DNA of 64,000 bases from Bradyrhizobium nitroreducens (GCF_002776695.1 NZ_LFJC01000003.1:63573-127572); one strand, 5' to 3'. Positions 33,057-41,854 are shown, counted from the stretch's first letter. Notes: generated from the letters alone by a model not told the origin. Translations and numbers: made by a program.

Positions 33057-34133
33057 GTGATCGAAGCAGGGCTTTTTCAACATATCTCGGACATTGAGAA
33101 CGTCATGACATTGATCCCGACAGAGCTGTCCACCACGCGCATCTCGGATGCCGTGCGCGATCCCAACCGTGAGATCGCGGCGAGCTCCCGAATCATCGAC
33201 CTGTCGGTCGGTATCGTCGTCTGCATTCCCTGCTTCCGTCGTCCGCAGCACCTGCGGCTGACGCTGGACTCGCTGGCGAACCAGCGCACTCCGCGCTCCT
33301 TTGCGGTCGTCATGGTCGAGAACGATGCCGCGCAGCGCGAGAGCGCGCCGGTCGCCGCGGAGTTCCTGGCCGAGGGCAGGCTGCAGGGCGTCTGCCTGGT
33401 CGAGAGGCGGCAGGGCAATTGCCAGGCGATCAACGCCGCGTTCGAGACGGCGCAGGCGCTGTTTCCCGCCGCCACCCGCTTCCTGATGATCGACGACGAC
33501 GAGATCGCCTCACCCGACTGGCTCGAGCTGATGGTCCGCACCGCGGAGGCGACCGGGGCCGACGTGGTCGGCGGCCCGGTGCTGCCGGTGTTCGAGGACA
33601 ACAGCAAGCCGTGGCTGGCGCGTCATCCCGCCTTCCGTCCCGCCTATGATTATTCCGGCGCGGTGCCGCTGATCTACGGCTGCGGCAATTGCCTGATCAC
33701 GCGCGCGGCCTTCGAGCGGTCCGACCGTCCGGCGTTCGACCTCCGCTTCAACTTCCTCGGCGGCGGCGATTGCGACTTCTTCGTGCGCTGCCGTGACGCC
33801 GGCATGATCTTCCACTGGACGGCGGAGGCGGTCATCACCGAGACCGTGCCGCAAAGCCGCACCAGCCTCGGCTGGATCGCAAAGCGCGGCCTGCGCATCG
33901 GCGCGATCAATTACCGTGTGCAGGTCAAGGCCGCGCGCAGTTCGGCGGCGCGGGCGCGGGTGTTCGCGCAGATGCTGGGACGGTTGCCGCTGTCGCTGGT
34001 TCGCGCTGCCGGCCTGCTGACGTCGTCGAAAGCCGTCGTCGCGATGCACCCGGTGCTGGTTGCGTTCGGCTCGCTGCTGGCAGCGTTCGGGATCGAGCCG
34101 AAGCCTTACGAGGCCTCGAAGATCGTGTCGTGA
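33057..34133 (+). CDS. Family 2 glycosyltransferase (polysaccharide locus)
   Basis: 358 residues from GTG 33057 (caggacgcGTG); an in-frame ATG at 33105 would give 342. GT-A fold: IVVCIPCFRRPQHLRLTLDSL for nucleotide binding, the metal-binding acidic motif MIDDDEIASPDW (DxD-type), and GGGDCDFFVRC in the acceptor/base region. One or two hydrophobic stretches near the C terminus (about 305-345) suggest membrane association. It converges with the next GT2 gene with 15 bp between. Sugar not assignable. Confidence 0.88.
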   Translation: MIEAGLFQHISDIENVMTLIPTELSTTRISDAVRDPNREIAASSRIIDLSVGIVVCIPCFRRPQHLRLTLDSLANQRTPRSFAVVMVENDAAQRESAPVAAEFLAEGRLQGVCLVERRQGNCQAINAAFETAQALFPAATRFLMIDDDEIASPDWLELMVRTAEATGADVVGGPVLPVFEDNSKPWLARHPAFRPAYDYSGAVPLIYGCGNCLITRAAFERSDRPAFDLRFNFLGGGDCDFFVRCRDAGMIFHWTAEAVITETVPQSRTSLGWIAKRGLRIGAINYRVQVKAARSSAARARVFAQMLGRLPLSLVRAAGLLTSSKAVVAMHPVLVAFGSLLAAFGIEPKPYEASKIVS

Positions 34134-34148
34134 CGCCGAGGCAGTCGG

Positions 34149-35135
34149 TCAGATCCCGAAACGGGCGAGGGCGACCCTGAGCGTGGCGCGGGGCAGCGAT
34201 TTCAGCGAGCGCTGGCCGATCATGGCGAGATATGAGAGAGCGTCGCGATATCTGCCGAAGCGCACCGCCTGCATCGCCGAATAGGTGACGAGATGAATCT
34301 CGGCGGCGAGGCGCAGCCCGGCCGTCATGCTCTCCGGCAATCTCGCCAGGATCAACCCGTCGTCGAACACCCGCGCAATGGCCGGGAAGAAGTCTTTCGG
34401 CGTCCGCACCGCGGCGTTCATGGTGTTGGCGGTGTGCAGACGATAATCGAGCAGCAGTTTTGGCGCGAACTCGAATTCGCCGATCGCGGCGAGGCGGCAC
34501 CAGCAATGCCAGTCCTCGCAATATCTCAGGGACGTATCGAAGCCGCCGATGGCACGGAAGGCTTCCGCGCGTGCGAGCGCGATGCCGCCATTGACGATGA
34601 AATTGCCGGCGGCAAGCCGCGTCAGCACGTCGCCGGACGGTTTCCGGCGTCCTTTCAAGAGGCCACGCCGGCCGATCTGGCGCCCTTCGCTGTCGATCGT
34701 GTTGTAGTCGCCATAGACCAGAACCGCGCGCGGCGCGCTGCGGGCGACCGTCAGCAATGCAGCCACCGCGCCGGGGCGGAGCCGGTCGTCGGCATCGAGG
34801 AAGAGCAGCCAGTCGCCGCTGGCATATCGCGCGCCGAGATTGCGCGCCGCCGACACGCCGGCGGCGTCGTTTGCCATCAACCGCAGGCGCGGATCGCGAA
34901 TGGCACGGACGATTGCGGTGGTGTTGTCGGTGGAACCATCGTCCACCACGATCACTTCGCCGACCTCGCCTTGCGCGAGCGCGCTGGCGAGGGTTTCGCC
35001 GATATAGGCCGCGACGTTCTTGGCGGGAATGACGACGGATACGAGCGGGACCGACGTCGCCGGCAGCGGCTGACGCGCTGCCGGCCCCACGCGAGAGGCG
35101 GCCGGCAATTCGAGAACGTCTTCGGCGGTGATCAC
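34149..35135 (-). CDS. Family 2 glycosyltransferase (polysaccharide locus)
   Basis: 328 residues from the chosen GTG 35135; the ORF stays open to 35234, but that extension is non-homologous-looking and crosses a CtrA-type box. VSVVIPAKNVAAYIGETLASAL, IVVDDGSTDNTT and FLDADDRLRPGAV are textbook GT2 motifs (UDP-sugar binding and the DxD-like metal site). RYCEDWHCWCRLA carries the catalytic-base ED. Probable role: transfer of one repeat-unit sugar on the cytoplasmic membrane face. Start choice is uncertain. Confidence 0.87.
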   Translation of the reverse strand: MITAEDVLELPAASRVGPAARQPLPATSVPLVSVVIPAKNVAAYIGETLASALAQGEVGEVIVVDDGSTDNTTAIVRAIRDPRLRLMANDAAGVSAARNLGARYASGDWLLFLDADDRLRPGAVAALLTVARSAPRAVLVYGDYNTIDSEGRQIGRRGLLKGRRKPSGDVLTRLAAGNFIVNGGIALARAEAFRAIGGFDTSLRYCEDWHCWCRLAAIGEFEFAPKLLLDYRLHTANTMNAAVRTPKDFFPAIARVFDDGLILARLPESMTAGLRLAAEIHLVTYSAMQAVRFGRYRDALSYLAMIGQRSLKSLPRATLRVALARFGI

Positions 35136-35149
35136 GCTACTGCTCGCCC

Positions 35150-35166
35150 TTAATGATCTGTTAACC
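35150..35166 (+). promoter_or_regulatory. Consensus CtrA box TTAA-N7-TTAACC
   Basis: TTAATGATCTGTTAACC fits the full CtrA recognition site TTAA-N7-TTAAC exactly. It lies in the 176-bp gap between the divergent GT2 (start 35135) and GT4-like (35312) genes. It is close to the GT2 start, so repression of GT2 or activation of the opposite gene are both possible. Confidence 0.5.
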
Positions 35167-35311
35167 AGGGCGCATCCGCCGCACTTGAAACGCGGGCGAT
35201 CGCAACCTTGGTTGCTCGCGGATGATACCCGCATCGCACGCGAATGGTTGCCGGGAAGGCCATCGCGGCGCCGGTTTCGTCAAATAGCGTTAAGCCGCTG
35301 GCATTAAGCCT

Positions 35312-36484
35312 GTGGCAAATTTCGAGGAGAGTGACGGCCTGTCTCATGCGAGAATGCGCATCAGGTTGCCGCGGATGGATCCAGTGCCCGCAAAGACGTT
35401 CGAACACGACCCCGATGCGATGATCCTCAACCTCTTCTACGAGGACAAGGACGATCGCTGGTTTCCCGGCGACCGGCATCTGCGGCGCATGGCGCGCCGC
35501 CTGCTGCTCGGCGAGCCGCGCATGAGCGGACAGCTTCGCGTGTTCCTCAACCTCTGTGCGGGGCTCGACCGGCTCGGGATCCGCTACCGCGTCAACGATT
35601 ACGGCTACATCGCGCAGCACCCCGACGAGCTCGCCTGCATCATCGGCCGCACCTTCCTGCTCGACAAGTTCGCGTGGAAGAACCCGATCCTGCTCGGCGT
35701 CGCCGCCCACAATCATCCGCTCGACGACCCTGACCTGTTCAAGCGTCTGCCGGTGAAGAAGGTCGTGGTGCCCGGCCCCTGGTACGTCGACATGTACCGG
35801 CCGCACTGGCCCGACACCGAAGCCTGGCCGATCGGCATCGACACCGATCTCTGGGCGCCGTCGCACCCTTCGCGGAAGACAGTCGACGTACTGGTCTACG
35901 ACAAGGTCCACTGGGATCGCGAGCGCTATGCGCCGGAGTTGATCGAGCCCGTTCGGGCCCGGCTCGTCAGGGAGGGACGTTCGTTCACGGAGCTGCGTTA
36001 TGGCAGCTACAAGGAGGAAGACTTCCAGGCCGCCCTGGCGGCTTCGCGCGCGATGATCTTTCTGTGCCAGAACGAGAGCCAGGGCATCGCCTATCAGCAG
36101 GCCCTGTCTTGCGGCGTGCCTGTCTTCGCCTGGGATCCGGGCGGGCCCTGGCGGGACCCCGACTACTATCCGCACCGCGTGCAGTTCGCGCCGGTGTCGT
36201 CGGTGCCGTATTGGGACGATCGCTGCGGCGCCAGGTTCACCGACATCGCCGGGTTCGAGGCCGGGTGGGACGACTTCTGGGCCGGCTGTGCCGCGGGAGC
36301 TTTCGATCCGCGAGGCTATATCCTGGATAACCTCACGCTCGAGCAACGGGCGCTGCAATATTACGAGATCGCACGGAGCATCATGCGGCAGCCGGCGACG
36401 CGGACGGCCGGCAGACCCGTTGACGGACGCCTGGCAGAGGTCAGCCAGGACGTGGAGCTTCACCGGCGTCACCAGATGACCTGA
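35312..36484 (+). CDS. GT4-like (GT-B) glycosyltransferase (polysaccharide locus)
   Basis: Up to 390 residues; GTG 35312 is the longest start, with in-frame ATGs at 35354 and 35375 (MDPVPAK) as alternatives. The C-terminal half resembles the nucleotide-sugar domain of GT-B enzymes: RAMIFLCQNESQGIAYQQALSCGVPVFAWDPGGPW (about 245-290), an equivalent of the E-x7-E region. The N-terminal half lacks a recognisable glycine loop, so similarity is distant. It ends 3 bp before the polymerase gene, implying tight coupling. Confidence 0.78.
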   Translation: MANFEESDGLSHARMRIRLPRMDPVPAKTFEHDPDAMILNLFYEDKDDRWFPGDRHLRRMARRLLLGEPRMSGQLRVFLNLCAGLDRLGIRYRVNDYGYIAQHPDELACIIGRTFLLDKFAWKNPILLGVAAHNHPLDDPDLFKRLPVKKVVVPGPWYVDMYRPHWPDTEAWPIGIDTDLWAPSHPSRKTVDVLVYDKVHWDRERYAPELIEPVRARLVREGRSFTELRYGSYKEEDFQAALAASRAMIFLCQNESQGIAYQQALSCGVPVFAWDPGGPWRDPDYYPHRVQFAPVSSVPYWDDRCGARFTDIAGFEAGWDDFWAGCAAGAFDPRGYILDNLTLEQRALQYYEIARSIMRQPATRTAGRPVDGRLAEVSQDVELHRRHQMT

Positions 36485-36487
36485 ACC

Positions 36488-37840
36488 ATGGACCGCAGCG
36501 CCGCCGACATCACTGACCTCGAGGCCCGATCATTGGGCTGTGCCTTTCGCGATGGGCTGGCGGAGCTGAACGCCATGCAGGCCGCGCGCTGTCTCGTCGC
36601 CGTCGCCGCCCTGCTGCTGGTAATGGTGACGCTCGATCCGTTTCCCGACCTGCGCAATCCCGATGTGACCACCGTCGTCGGTGGGCGAATGGCGCTGGCC
36701 TATATCTCCTGGGGCCTTCTGGCCGCGGTCGCGGTGCTGTTCGCTGCTGGCACCGATGCGCCTGCGCTGAAGAGCCTGGTGACGCCGCTGCATCTCTGTC
36801 TCGCGGGCTGGCTGCTGATCAACATCGTCCTCTCCGAGAGCCCGGGCGTTTCGATACAGCGGTTCGTGCTCGCCGCCAGCGTGACATCGCTCGCCGTCCT
36901 GCTGCCGTTGCTGCCGCCGTCGCAGCGCAGCTTCAACCTGTGCCTGGGTGCCGCTGCGCTGGTGCTGCTCGCGCTCTGCTATCTCGGCGTCTTCCTCGCG
37001 CCGCATTATGCGATCCATACGGCGCTCGACATCACCGAGCCGCAGCTCGCCGGCGATTGGCGCGGCAGTTTCGGCCATAAGAACATCGCCTCGCCCGTGA
37101 TGACGATCCTGGTTTATGTCGGCATCTATCTGTCCGCCGTCGGCTCCTTCGTGATGGGTCCTGCGATCGCGGCGCTCGCCGGCATCTTCCTGATCTTCAC
37201 GGGCGGCAAGACCTCGACGGTGCTGTGCCTTGCGATCTACGCGCTCGCCTCGCTGGTCTATGTCACCCCTGGCCTGTGGCTGAAGCGGATCATCTGCTTC
37301 GTTCCGCTGATCGTGATGAACCTGCTGACGGTCGGCAGTGTCCTGAGCCCCGCGCTCGGCGCCATCACGCGGCTACTTCCGCTCGATCCCACCTTCACCG
37401 GCCGTTCCGACATCTGGGAGTTCGCGCTCGCGGCGGTCGCCGAGAAGCCGATCATCGGCCACGGCTATGCGGCCTTCTGGGACGACGTCACCGCGCGGCA
37501 GACGGCGCAAGGTGCGGAATGGGCGACCTCGGCGGCACACAGCCACAACAGCTATCTCGACCTCGCGGTGACCATCGGCCTGCCGGGACTGATGCTCGTG
37601 ATCCTCGTCTTCGTGCTCGCACCGCTTCGCAATTTCCAGTCAGCCCGGACGCATAACCACAGCCGCGCGCTGGCCAAGCTATTCCTGACCGTGTGGCTGT
37701 TCGGCCTTTATTATGGAGCGACCGAGACCTTCCTGCTCGAACGGCAGAATCCGATCTGGTTCATGTTTGCTCTGGCCGTGGCCGGTCTGCATTTCCTGGC
37801 CAGGTTCCAATGCGTCGCCCAAACGGAACCAGTGCCGTGA
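36488..37840 (+). CDS. O-antigen ligase/polymerase-family membrane protein (Wzy/WaaL type)
   Basis: 450 residues with about 11-12 hydrophobic segments. GHKNIASPVMTILVYVGIYL and the periplasmic loop SAAHSHNSYLDLAVTIGLPG carry the HxHNSYL motif typical of Wzy_C-domain polymerases and ligases. It joins polyprenyl-linked repeat units at the periplasmic face. ATG 36488 is 3 bp after the GT4-like stop. Polymerase and ligase cannot be separated by sequence; without lipid A core genes nearby, polymerase is more likely. Confidence 0.88.
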   Translation: MDRSAADITDLEARSLGCAFRDGLAELNAMQAARCLVAVAALLLVMVTLDPFPDLRNPDVTTVVGGRMALAYISWGLLAAVAVLFAAGTDAPALKSLVTPLHLCLAGWLLINIVLSESPGVSIQRFVLAASVTSLAVLLPLLPPSQRSFNLCLGAAALVLLALCYLGVFLAPHYAIHTALDITEPQLAGDWRGSFGHKNIASPVMTILVYVGIYLSAVGSFVMGPAIAALAGIFLIFTGGKTSTVLCLAIYALASLVYVTPGLWLKRIICFVPLIVMNLLTVGSVLSPALGAITRLLPLDPTFTGRSDIWEFALAAVAEKPIIGHGYAAFWDDVTARQTAQGAEWATSAAHSHNSYLDLAVTIGLPGLMLVILVFVLAPLRNFQSARTHNHSRALAKLFLTVWLFGLYYGATETFLLERQNPIWFMFALAVAGLHFLARFQCVAQTEPVP

Positions 37841-37947
37841 AAGCGTTCGCATCCAGGGCTGTCCGTCGTGGCAATGGCTTAACGATAAGCCGGTCTGCGA
37901 CAAAACATGACCTATCCCGAAACATTCAGTAATCGTATGCCCCGCCG

Positions 37948-39093
37948 ATGACGTTTCTCAGCGTCGAGCAACTGGATGGTGTTGTGTCCGCCACCTCGGA
38001 CATCGCGATCGATTTCGTGCGCGACTGGCGCGAGGCCGCTTCGCGCCTGAATGCAGGGCATCGCACCGCCTTTCAGCATGGGTACTGGCTCGATGCCTGG
38101 TATCAGGCGTTCGACGACGTCGCGCCGTTGATCGCCGTGATCTCCGATGCCGCCACCGGCAAGGACATCGCGGTGGTGCCGATGATCAGCCATGTCAGGC
38201 GCGGCATCCGCATCGTCGAGTTCGCCGATCTCGGCGTCTCCGACAACAACGCGCCGATCCTCGCGGTCGATGCCGCATTGGACGCGGCGGCGGCGCAGGC
38301 AATCAGCAGGGCGCTGGTCGCGGCGCTGCGAGCCTTGCCGGACCGCTTCGATCTGCTTCGCCTGCGGAAGATGCCGGCCCAGCTCGGCGGCAGGCCAAAT
38401 CCGCTGGTGTCGCTCGGGCGTATCGGGTCCTGCTCGCTGAACGGCAATCTCGTGCTGATGGGCGACGACTATGCGGACTATCAGGCCTCGATCAAGCGCA
38501 TGCAGATGCCGCGTTGCTGGCGCGTCTTCAGCCGGCACGAAGGCGCGCGGTTCGAGATCGCCACCAATGTTGCGCGTGCGCATGAACTGATGGACGTGAT
38601 GGATGTCCAGCAGCAGGCGCGCATGCGAAAGCTGGGCTCGCCGTTCGTTCTCAACGACGAGACTCATGCGCGATTCTATCGCGAGGTCGCCCGCCAGGGC
38701 GTCGCGGAAGGTTATGCGGTCCTCACGGCGCTGGTGTGCGACGAAGGCGTCGTCGCCACCGCGCTCGGCGTCAGGCACGGCGCGACCTATTACCTGCTCC
38801 GCATCAGCCACGGCGGTGATTCATGGTCGAGCTGCTCGCCGGGGCTGCTCGTCGCCGAGCGCACCATGGCGGCGCTGCATGAAGAGGGCGTGCGCCGTTT
38901 CGACCTCAGCATCGGCAATCAGGACTACAAGCGGCGCTTCGGCGCCGAGCGGGTGCCGCTGACCGATGTCAGTGTCGCCCTGACCTGGCGCGGTCTGCCC
39001 TACGCCTGGCGTGACCACGCCGCACAGGGCCTGCGCCGCTATCCCGCGGCTGCCGCCCTCGCGGCGCGGGCGATGGGCAAGGGAATACGTTGA
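37948..39093 (+). CDS. CelD/BcsL-type GNAT acetyltransferase (polysaccharide modification)
   Basis: 381 residues, FemAB-related GNAT superfamily as in cellulose-locus CelD/BcsL proteins. An N-terminal half with AFQHGYWLDAWYQAFDDVAP precedes the acetyl-CoA-binding C-terminal half with SPGLLVAERTMAALHEEGVRRFDLSIGNQDYKRRFG (about 310-345). Probable role: acylation of a sugar or polymer precursor in the cytoplasm. It is the last gene of the locus, followed by a strong hairpin. Confidence 0.85.
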   Translation: MTFLSVEQLDGVVSATSDIAIDFVRDWREAASRLNAGHRTAFQHGYWLDAWYQAFDDVAPLIAVISDAATGKDIAVVPMISHVRRGIRIVEFADLGVSDNNAPILAVDAALDAAAAQAISRALVAALRALPDRFDLLRLRKMPAQLGGRPNPLVSLGRIGSCSLNGNLVLMGDDYADYQASIKRMQMPRCWRVFSRHEGARFEIATNVARAHELMDVMDVQQQARMRKLGSPFVLNDETHARFYREVARQGVAEGYAVLTALVCDEGVVATALGVRHGATYYLLRISHGGDSWSSCSPGLLVAERTMAALHEEGVRRFDLSIGNQDYKRRFGAERVPLTDVSVALTWRGLPYAWRDHAAQGLRRYPAAAALAARAMGKGIR

Positions 39094-39094
39094 A

Positions 39095-39120
39095 GCGGCA
39101 TTCCCGGACGGGAATGCCGC
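39095..39120. terminator. Bidirectional hairpin after the polysaccharide locus
   Basis: GCGGCATTCCC-ggac-GGGAATGCCGC: a perfect 11-bp stem with a 4-nt loop, starting 2 bp after the acetyltransferase stop and 21 bp before the wrbA stop on the other strand. There is no T tract, but position between convergent genes supports a termination or insulation role. Confidence 0.75.
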
Positions 39121-39140
39121 GATCGTATCAGCCGTGCGGC

Positions 39141-39740
39141 TCAGCCATGCAGCTTCTTGGCGGTCTCCGCGATCTGGCGGCCCTGGTAGCGCGCGCCGGC
39201 GAGCTCGTTGGCGCTGGGCTGGCGGCTGCCGTCGCCGCCGGTGATCGTGGTGGCACCATAGGGCGCGCCGCCGGTGACCTCGTCGAGCTTCATCTGGCCG
39301 GCAAAGCCGTAGTTCATGCCGACGATCACCATGCCGAAATGCAGCAGGTTGGTGATGACGGAGAACAGCGTCGTCTCCTGGCCGCCATGCTGGGTCGCGG
39401 TCGACGTGAAGGCGCCGCCGACCTTGCCGTGCAACGCGCCCTTGGCCCAGAGCCCGCCGGCCTGGTCGAGGAAGTTCGCCATCTGCGAGGCCATGCGGCC
39501 GAAGCGGGTGCCGGTGCCGACGATGATTGCGTCGTAGTTCGCGAGATCCTCGATCTTGGCGATGGGAGCGGCCTGATCGACCTTGTAATAGGAGGCCTTC
39601 GCGACCTCGGCCGGCACCAGCTCGGGCACGCGCTTGATATCGACGGTCGCGCCGGCCTCGCGCGCGCCTTCGGCGACGGCATTGGCCATCGCTTCGATGT
39701 GGCCGTAGGCGGAATAATAGAGGACGAGAACTTTGGTCAT
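39141..39740 (-). CDS. wrbA: NAD(P)H:quinone oxidoreductase, type IV
   Basis: 199-residue flavodoxin-like quinone reductase performing two-electron reduction that avoids semiquinone radicals. The FMN phosphate loop is [12 protein letters not shown] (about 8-19). [19 protein letters not shown] and [15 protein letters not shown] are WrbA signatures. The longer ORF extends to 39860, but [10 protein letters not shown] at 39740 is the family start, behind acggagaccaccATG. It is downstream of the pirin gene with repeat hairpins between; together they suggest a quinone/oxidative-stress pair controlled by the nearby LysR gene. Confidence 0.95.
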   Translation of the reverse strand: MTKVLVLYYSAYGHIEAMANAVAEGAREAGATVDIKRVPELVPAEVAKASYYKVDQAAPIAKIEDLANYDAIIVGTGTRFGRMASQMANFLDQAGGLWAKGALHGKVGGAFTSTATQHGGQETTLFSVITNLLHFGMVIVGMNYGFAGQMKLDEVTGGAPYGATTITGGDGSRQPSANELAGARYQGRQIAETAKKLHG

Positions 39741-39777
39741 GGTGGTCTCCGTTGGGTGATGAGTTGAGTTGCCGTCG

Positions 39778-39860
39778 TTGCCGGGCTTGACCCGGCAACC
39801 CATCGCCGCTCGAAAAAGCTCCTTGCGAAGGTGATGGATGCCCGGGGCAAGCCCGGGCAT
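39778..39860. repeat. Twin hairpin repeat between wrbA and the pirin gene
   Basis: TTGCCGGG-cttga-CCCGGCAA (39778-39798) and ATGCCCGGG-gcaag-CCCGGGCAT (39838-39860) are both perfect stems with 5-nt loops whose sequences are complementary in orientation (cttga / gcaag-like). They resemble the ATGCCCCGG stem at 3269-3291, so they are members of one dispersed family. Confidence 0.7.
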
Positions 39861-39875
39861 GACGAGTTGTTGTGG

Positions 39876-40574
39876 TTACGCCGCGTCGACGAGTACGAGC
39901 TCGCTGTCCTCGAGCGCGGTGATCTTGAGCGTGCTCTCGTCGCGGATCGCAGCGCCGTCGCGGGCATTGACGCGGACGCCGTTGATTTCGACCGCGCCTG
40001 CCGCGGGCACGAGGTAGAGGTGCCGCGACTTCTGCGGCGCATACTCGGCGCTCTCGCCGGCCTTCAGCGTCGTCGCGAGCACCCGGGCATCGGCGCGGAT
40101 CGGCAGCGCGTCGGCATCGCCCTCGATCCCGCTCGCGATGGTGACGAGCCTGCCGGAGCGGTCCGCCTTCGGAAACGGCTTCGAGCCCCAGGTCGGCTGT
40201 CCGCCGCGCGCCGTCGGCTCGATCCAGATCTGGAAGATCCGCGTCTTCGTGGGTTCCAGATTGTACTCGGAGTGACGGATGCCGCTGCCGGCGCTCATCA
40301 CCTGCACGTCGCCTGCCTCGGTGCGGCCCCGATTGCCGAGGCTGTCCTGATGGGTGATCGCGCCCTCGCGCACATAGGTGATGATTTCCATGTTGGCGTG
40401 GGGATGGGCGGGAAAGCCCGTGTTCGGCGCGATCTCGTCGTCGTTCCACACCCGCAAGGCGCCGTGGCCCATGTTGTTCGGGTCATAGTGACTCGCGAAG
40501 GAGAAGTGATGCTTGGCCTTGAGCCAGCCGTGGTCGGCGCCGCCGAGCTTGTCGAACGGTCTGAGTTCGATCAT
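39876..40574 (-). CDS. Pirin-family cupin protein
   Basis: 232-residue bicupin of the YhaK/pirin family. The iron-site motif HPHANMEIITYVREGAITHQDSLGN (HxHxxxE...H) is intact around residues 55-80, followed by VQVMSAGSGIRHSEYN. Some pirins have quercetin 2,3-dioxygenase activity; others are regulators. Divergent from the LysR gene at 40719 and upstream of wrbA in the same direction. Specific function not assignable. Confidence 0.9.
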   Translation of the reverse strand: MIELRPFDKLGGADHGWLKAKHHFSFASHYDPNNMGHGALRVWNDDEIAPNTGFPAHPHANMEIITYVREGAITHQDSLGNRGRTEAGDVQVMSAGSGIRHSEYNLEPTKTRIFQIWIEPTARGGQPTWGSKPFPKADRSGRLVTIASGIEGDADALPIRADARVLATTLKAGESAEYAPQKSRHLYLVPAAGAVEINGVRVNARDGAAIRDESTLKITALEDSELVLVDAA

Positions 40575-40668
40575 TTGCGAAAATCCTCTTTTCTGGGCGG
40601 GTGGCGCGATCAGGCGCCGAACCCGCCGTTGCCCCCTTGGATAAGCCTCGAGCTGTGGTATATAAATA

Positions 40669-40692
40669 GAAACTGTTGAAACACATTGTTTC
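40669..40692. promoter_or_regulatory. GAAAC/GTTTC operator-like repeats in the pirin-lysR promoter
   Basis: GAAAC at 40669-40673 and again at 40678-40682 faces GTTTC at 40688-40692, giving a dyad GAAAC-acatt-GTTTC plus an extra direct half-site. An AT-rich gtatataaata tract precedes it. It is 27 bp from the LysR ATG and about 95 bp from the pirin start, in keeping with LysR autoregulation and divergent control. Confidence 0.5.
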
Positions 40693-40718
40693 CAAAAATA
40701 ACCGATCGGCTGGCTTCC

Positions 40719-41654
40719 ATGGCAAAACTCCCCGATTTCGAGGCGCTCGCGATTTTCGCAAAGGTCGTGGAATTACGATCGTTTGCGGGGGCCGCGAGCG
40801 AGCTCGCGATGTCCAAGGCGACGGTCTCCAAGGCGGTGACGCGGCTGGAGGAGCGGCTCGGCGCCCGGCTGTTCAATCGCACCTCGCGCCGGCTGGCGCT
40901 GACCGATGCCGGCCACAAGCTCGCCGAGCGCGCCACGCGCCTGCTGGTCGATGGCGAGGCGGCCGAGAACGAGGCGCTGGCGCAATCGGTGGCGCCGCGC
41001 GGGCTGGTGCGGCTCGCCGTGCCCATGACGTTCGGCATCAAGGCCGTGGCGCCGCTGCTGCCGGAATTTTTCGAAGCCTATCCGGAAGTGTCGGTCGATC
41101 TGCACTTGAGCGATGCGACGGTCGATCTGATCGGCGAGGGTTTCGACATGGCGGTGCGCATCGCGCGGCTGCCGGATTCCTCGCTGATCGCGCGACGCCT
41201 GTTCACCATGCCGCGCTTTACGGTGGCCGCGCCGTCATACCTGAAGAAGCACGGCCGGCCGACGCATCCGATGCATCTGGCCGAGCACAAGTGCTTCAGT
41301 TACGCCTATCTCTCGACGCCGAATGTCTGGCACTACACCAATTCCGCCGGCGAGCAGGCCAGCGTCCGCCCCGGCGGCCTGCTTCGCGTCAACAACGGCG
41401 AGGCCGTGATGCCCTCGCTGATCGCAGGTCTCGGCATCGCCGAATTGCCCGAGTTCATCGTCGGCGAGGCCATCTCCTCCGGCGCCGTCGAGATCATCCT
41501 GAAGGACTGGAAGCAGGCCGAAGGCGCCGTGCATCTGGTGACGCCCCCCGGCGGCCCCCGCCCCGCCCGTGTCGAAGCGCTCGGCGATTTCCTCGCGGCG
41601 AAGCTGCCGGGCACATGCAAGCGGCGGCCACGCGCGAAAGCCAAGGCGTCGTAG
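40719..41654 (+). CDS. LysR-family transcriptional regulator
   Basis: 311 residues from ATG 40719 (MAKLPDFEALAIFAKVVE); a TTG at 40686 would add 11 unlikely residues inside the operator. The HTH covers about 5-62 (FAGAASELAMSKATVSKAVTRLE). The effector domain includes PRGLVRLAVPMTFG and EGFDMAVRIARLPDSSL. The C terminus is basic (KRRPRAKAKAS). Divergent from the pirin-wrbA genes and probably their regulator. Confidence 0.93.
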   Translation: MAKLPDFEALAIFAKVVELRSFAGAASELAMSKATVSKAVTRLEERLGARLFNRTSRRLALTDAGHKLAERATRLLVDGEAAENEALAQSVAPRGLVRLAVPMTFGIKAVAPLLPEFFEAYPEVSVDLHLSDATVDLIGEGFDMAVRIARLPDSSLIARRLFTMPRFTVAAPSYLKKHGRPTHPMHLAEHKCFSYAYLSTPNVWHYTNSAGEQASVRPGGLLRVNNGEAVMPSLIAGLGIAELPEFIVGEAISSGAVEIILKDWKQAEGAVHLVTPPGGPRPARVEALGDFLAAKLPGTCKRRPRAKAKAS

Positions 41655-41674
41655 GGAAGTGAGCGGCTTCAATC

Positions 41675-41843
41675 GTCATTGCGAGCGCAGCGAAGCAATC
41701 CAGCTGCCGTAGGGTGGCAAAGCGCAGCGCGCCCACGTCTTTGCTCGAGGGATCGCAGAATGTCTCGATACCGGCGCGCACAGGGCAATTCGGCGAGTGA
41801 TCGTGGGCACGGCGCGCGAAGATCGCGCCTTTGCCCATCTACG
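41675..41843. repeat. Mosaic intergenic repeat: half of one family followed by family A copy 3
   Basis: 41675-41704 (cgtcattgcgagcgcagcga agcaatccag) matches the left arm of the cruciform repeat at 58218-58326, but the right arm is absent. It runs directly into gtagggtggcaaagcgcagc gcgcccacgt (41709) and ends gtgggcacggcgcgcgaaga tcgcgcctttgcccatctac, a third family A copy with a longer centre. This looks like one repeat inserted into, or recombined with, another. Confidence 0.75.
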
Positions 41844-41854
41844 GCATCTTGTTC

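Noticed and set aside
34149..34521. 198-codon ORF overlapping the convergent GT2 ends
   Set aside because: It is out of frame with both GT2 genes, which have complete motifs.
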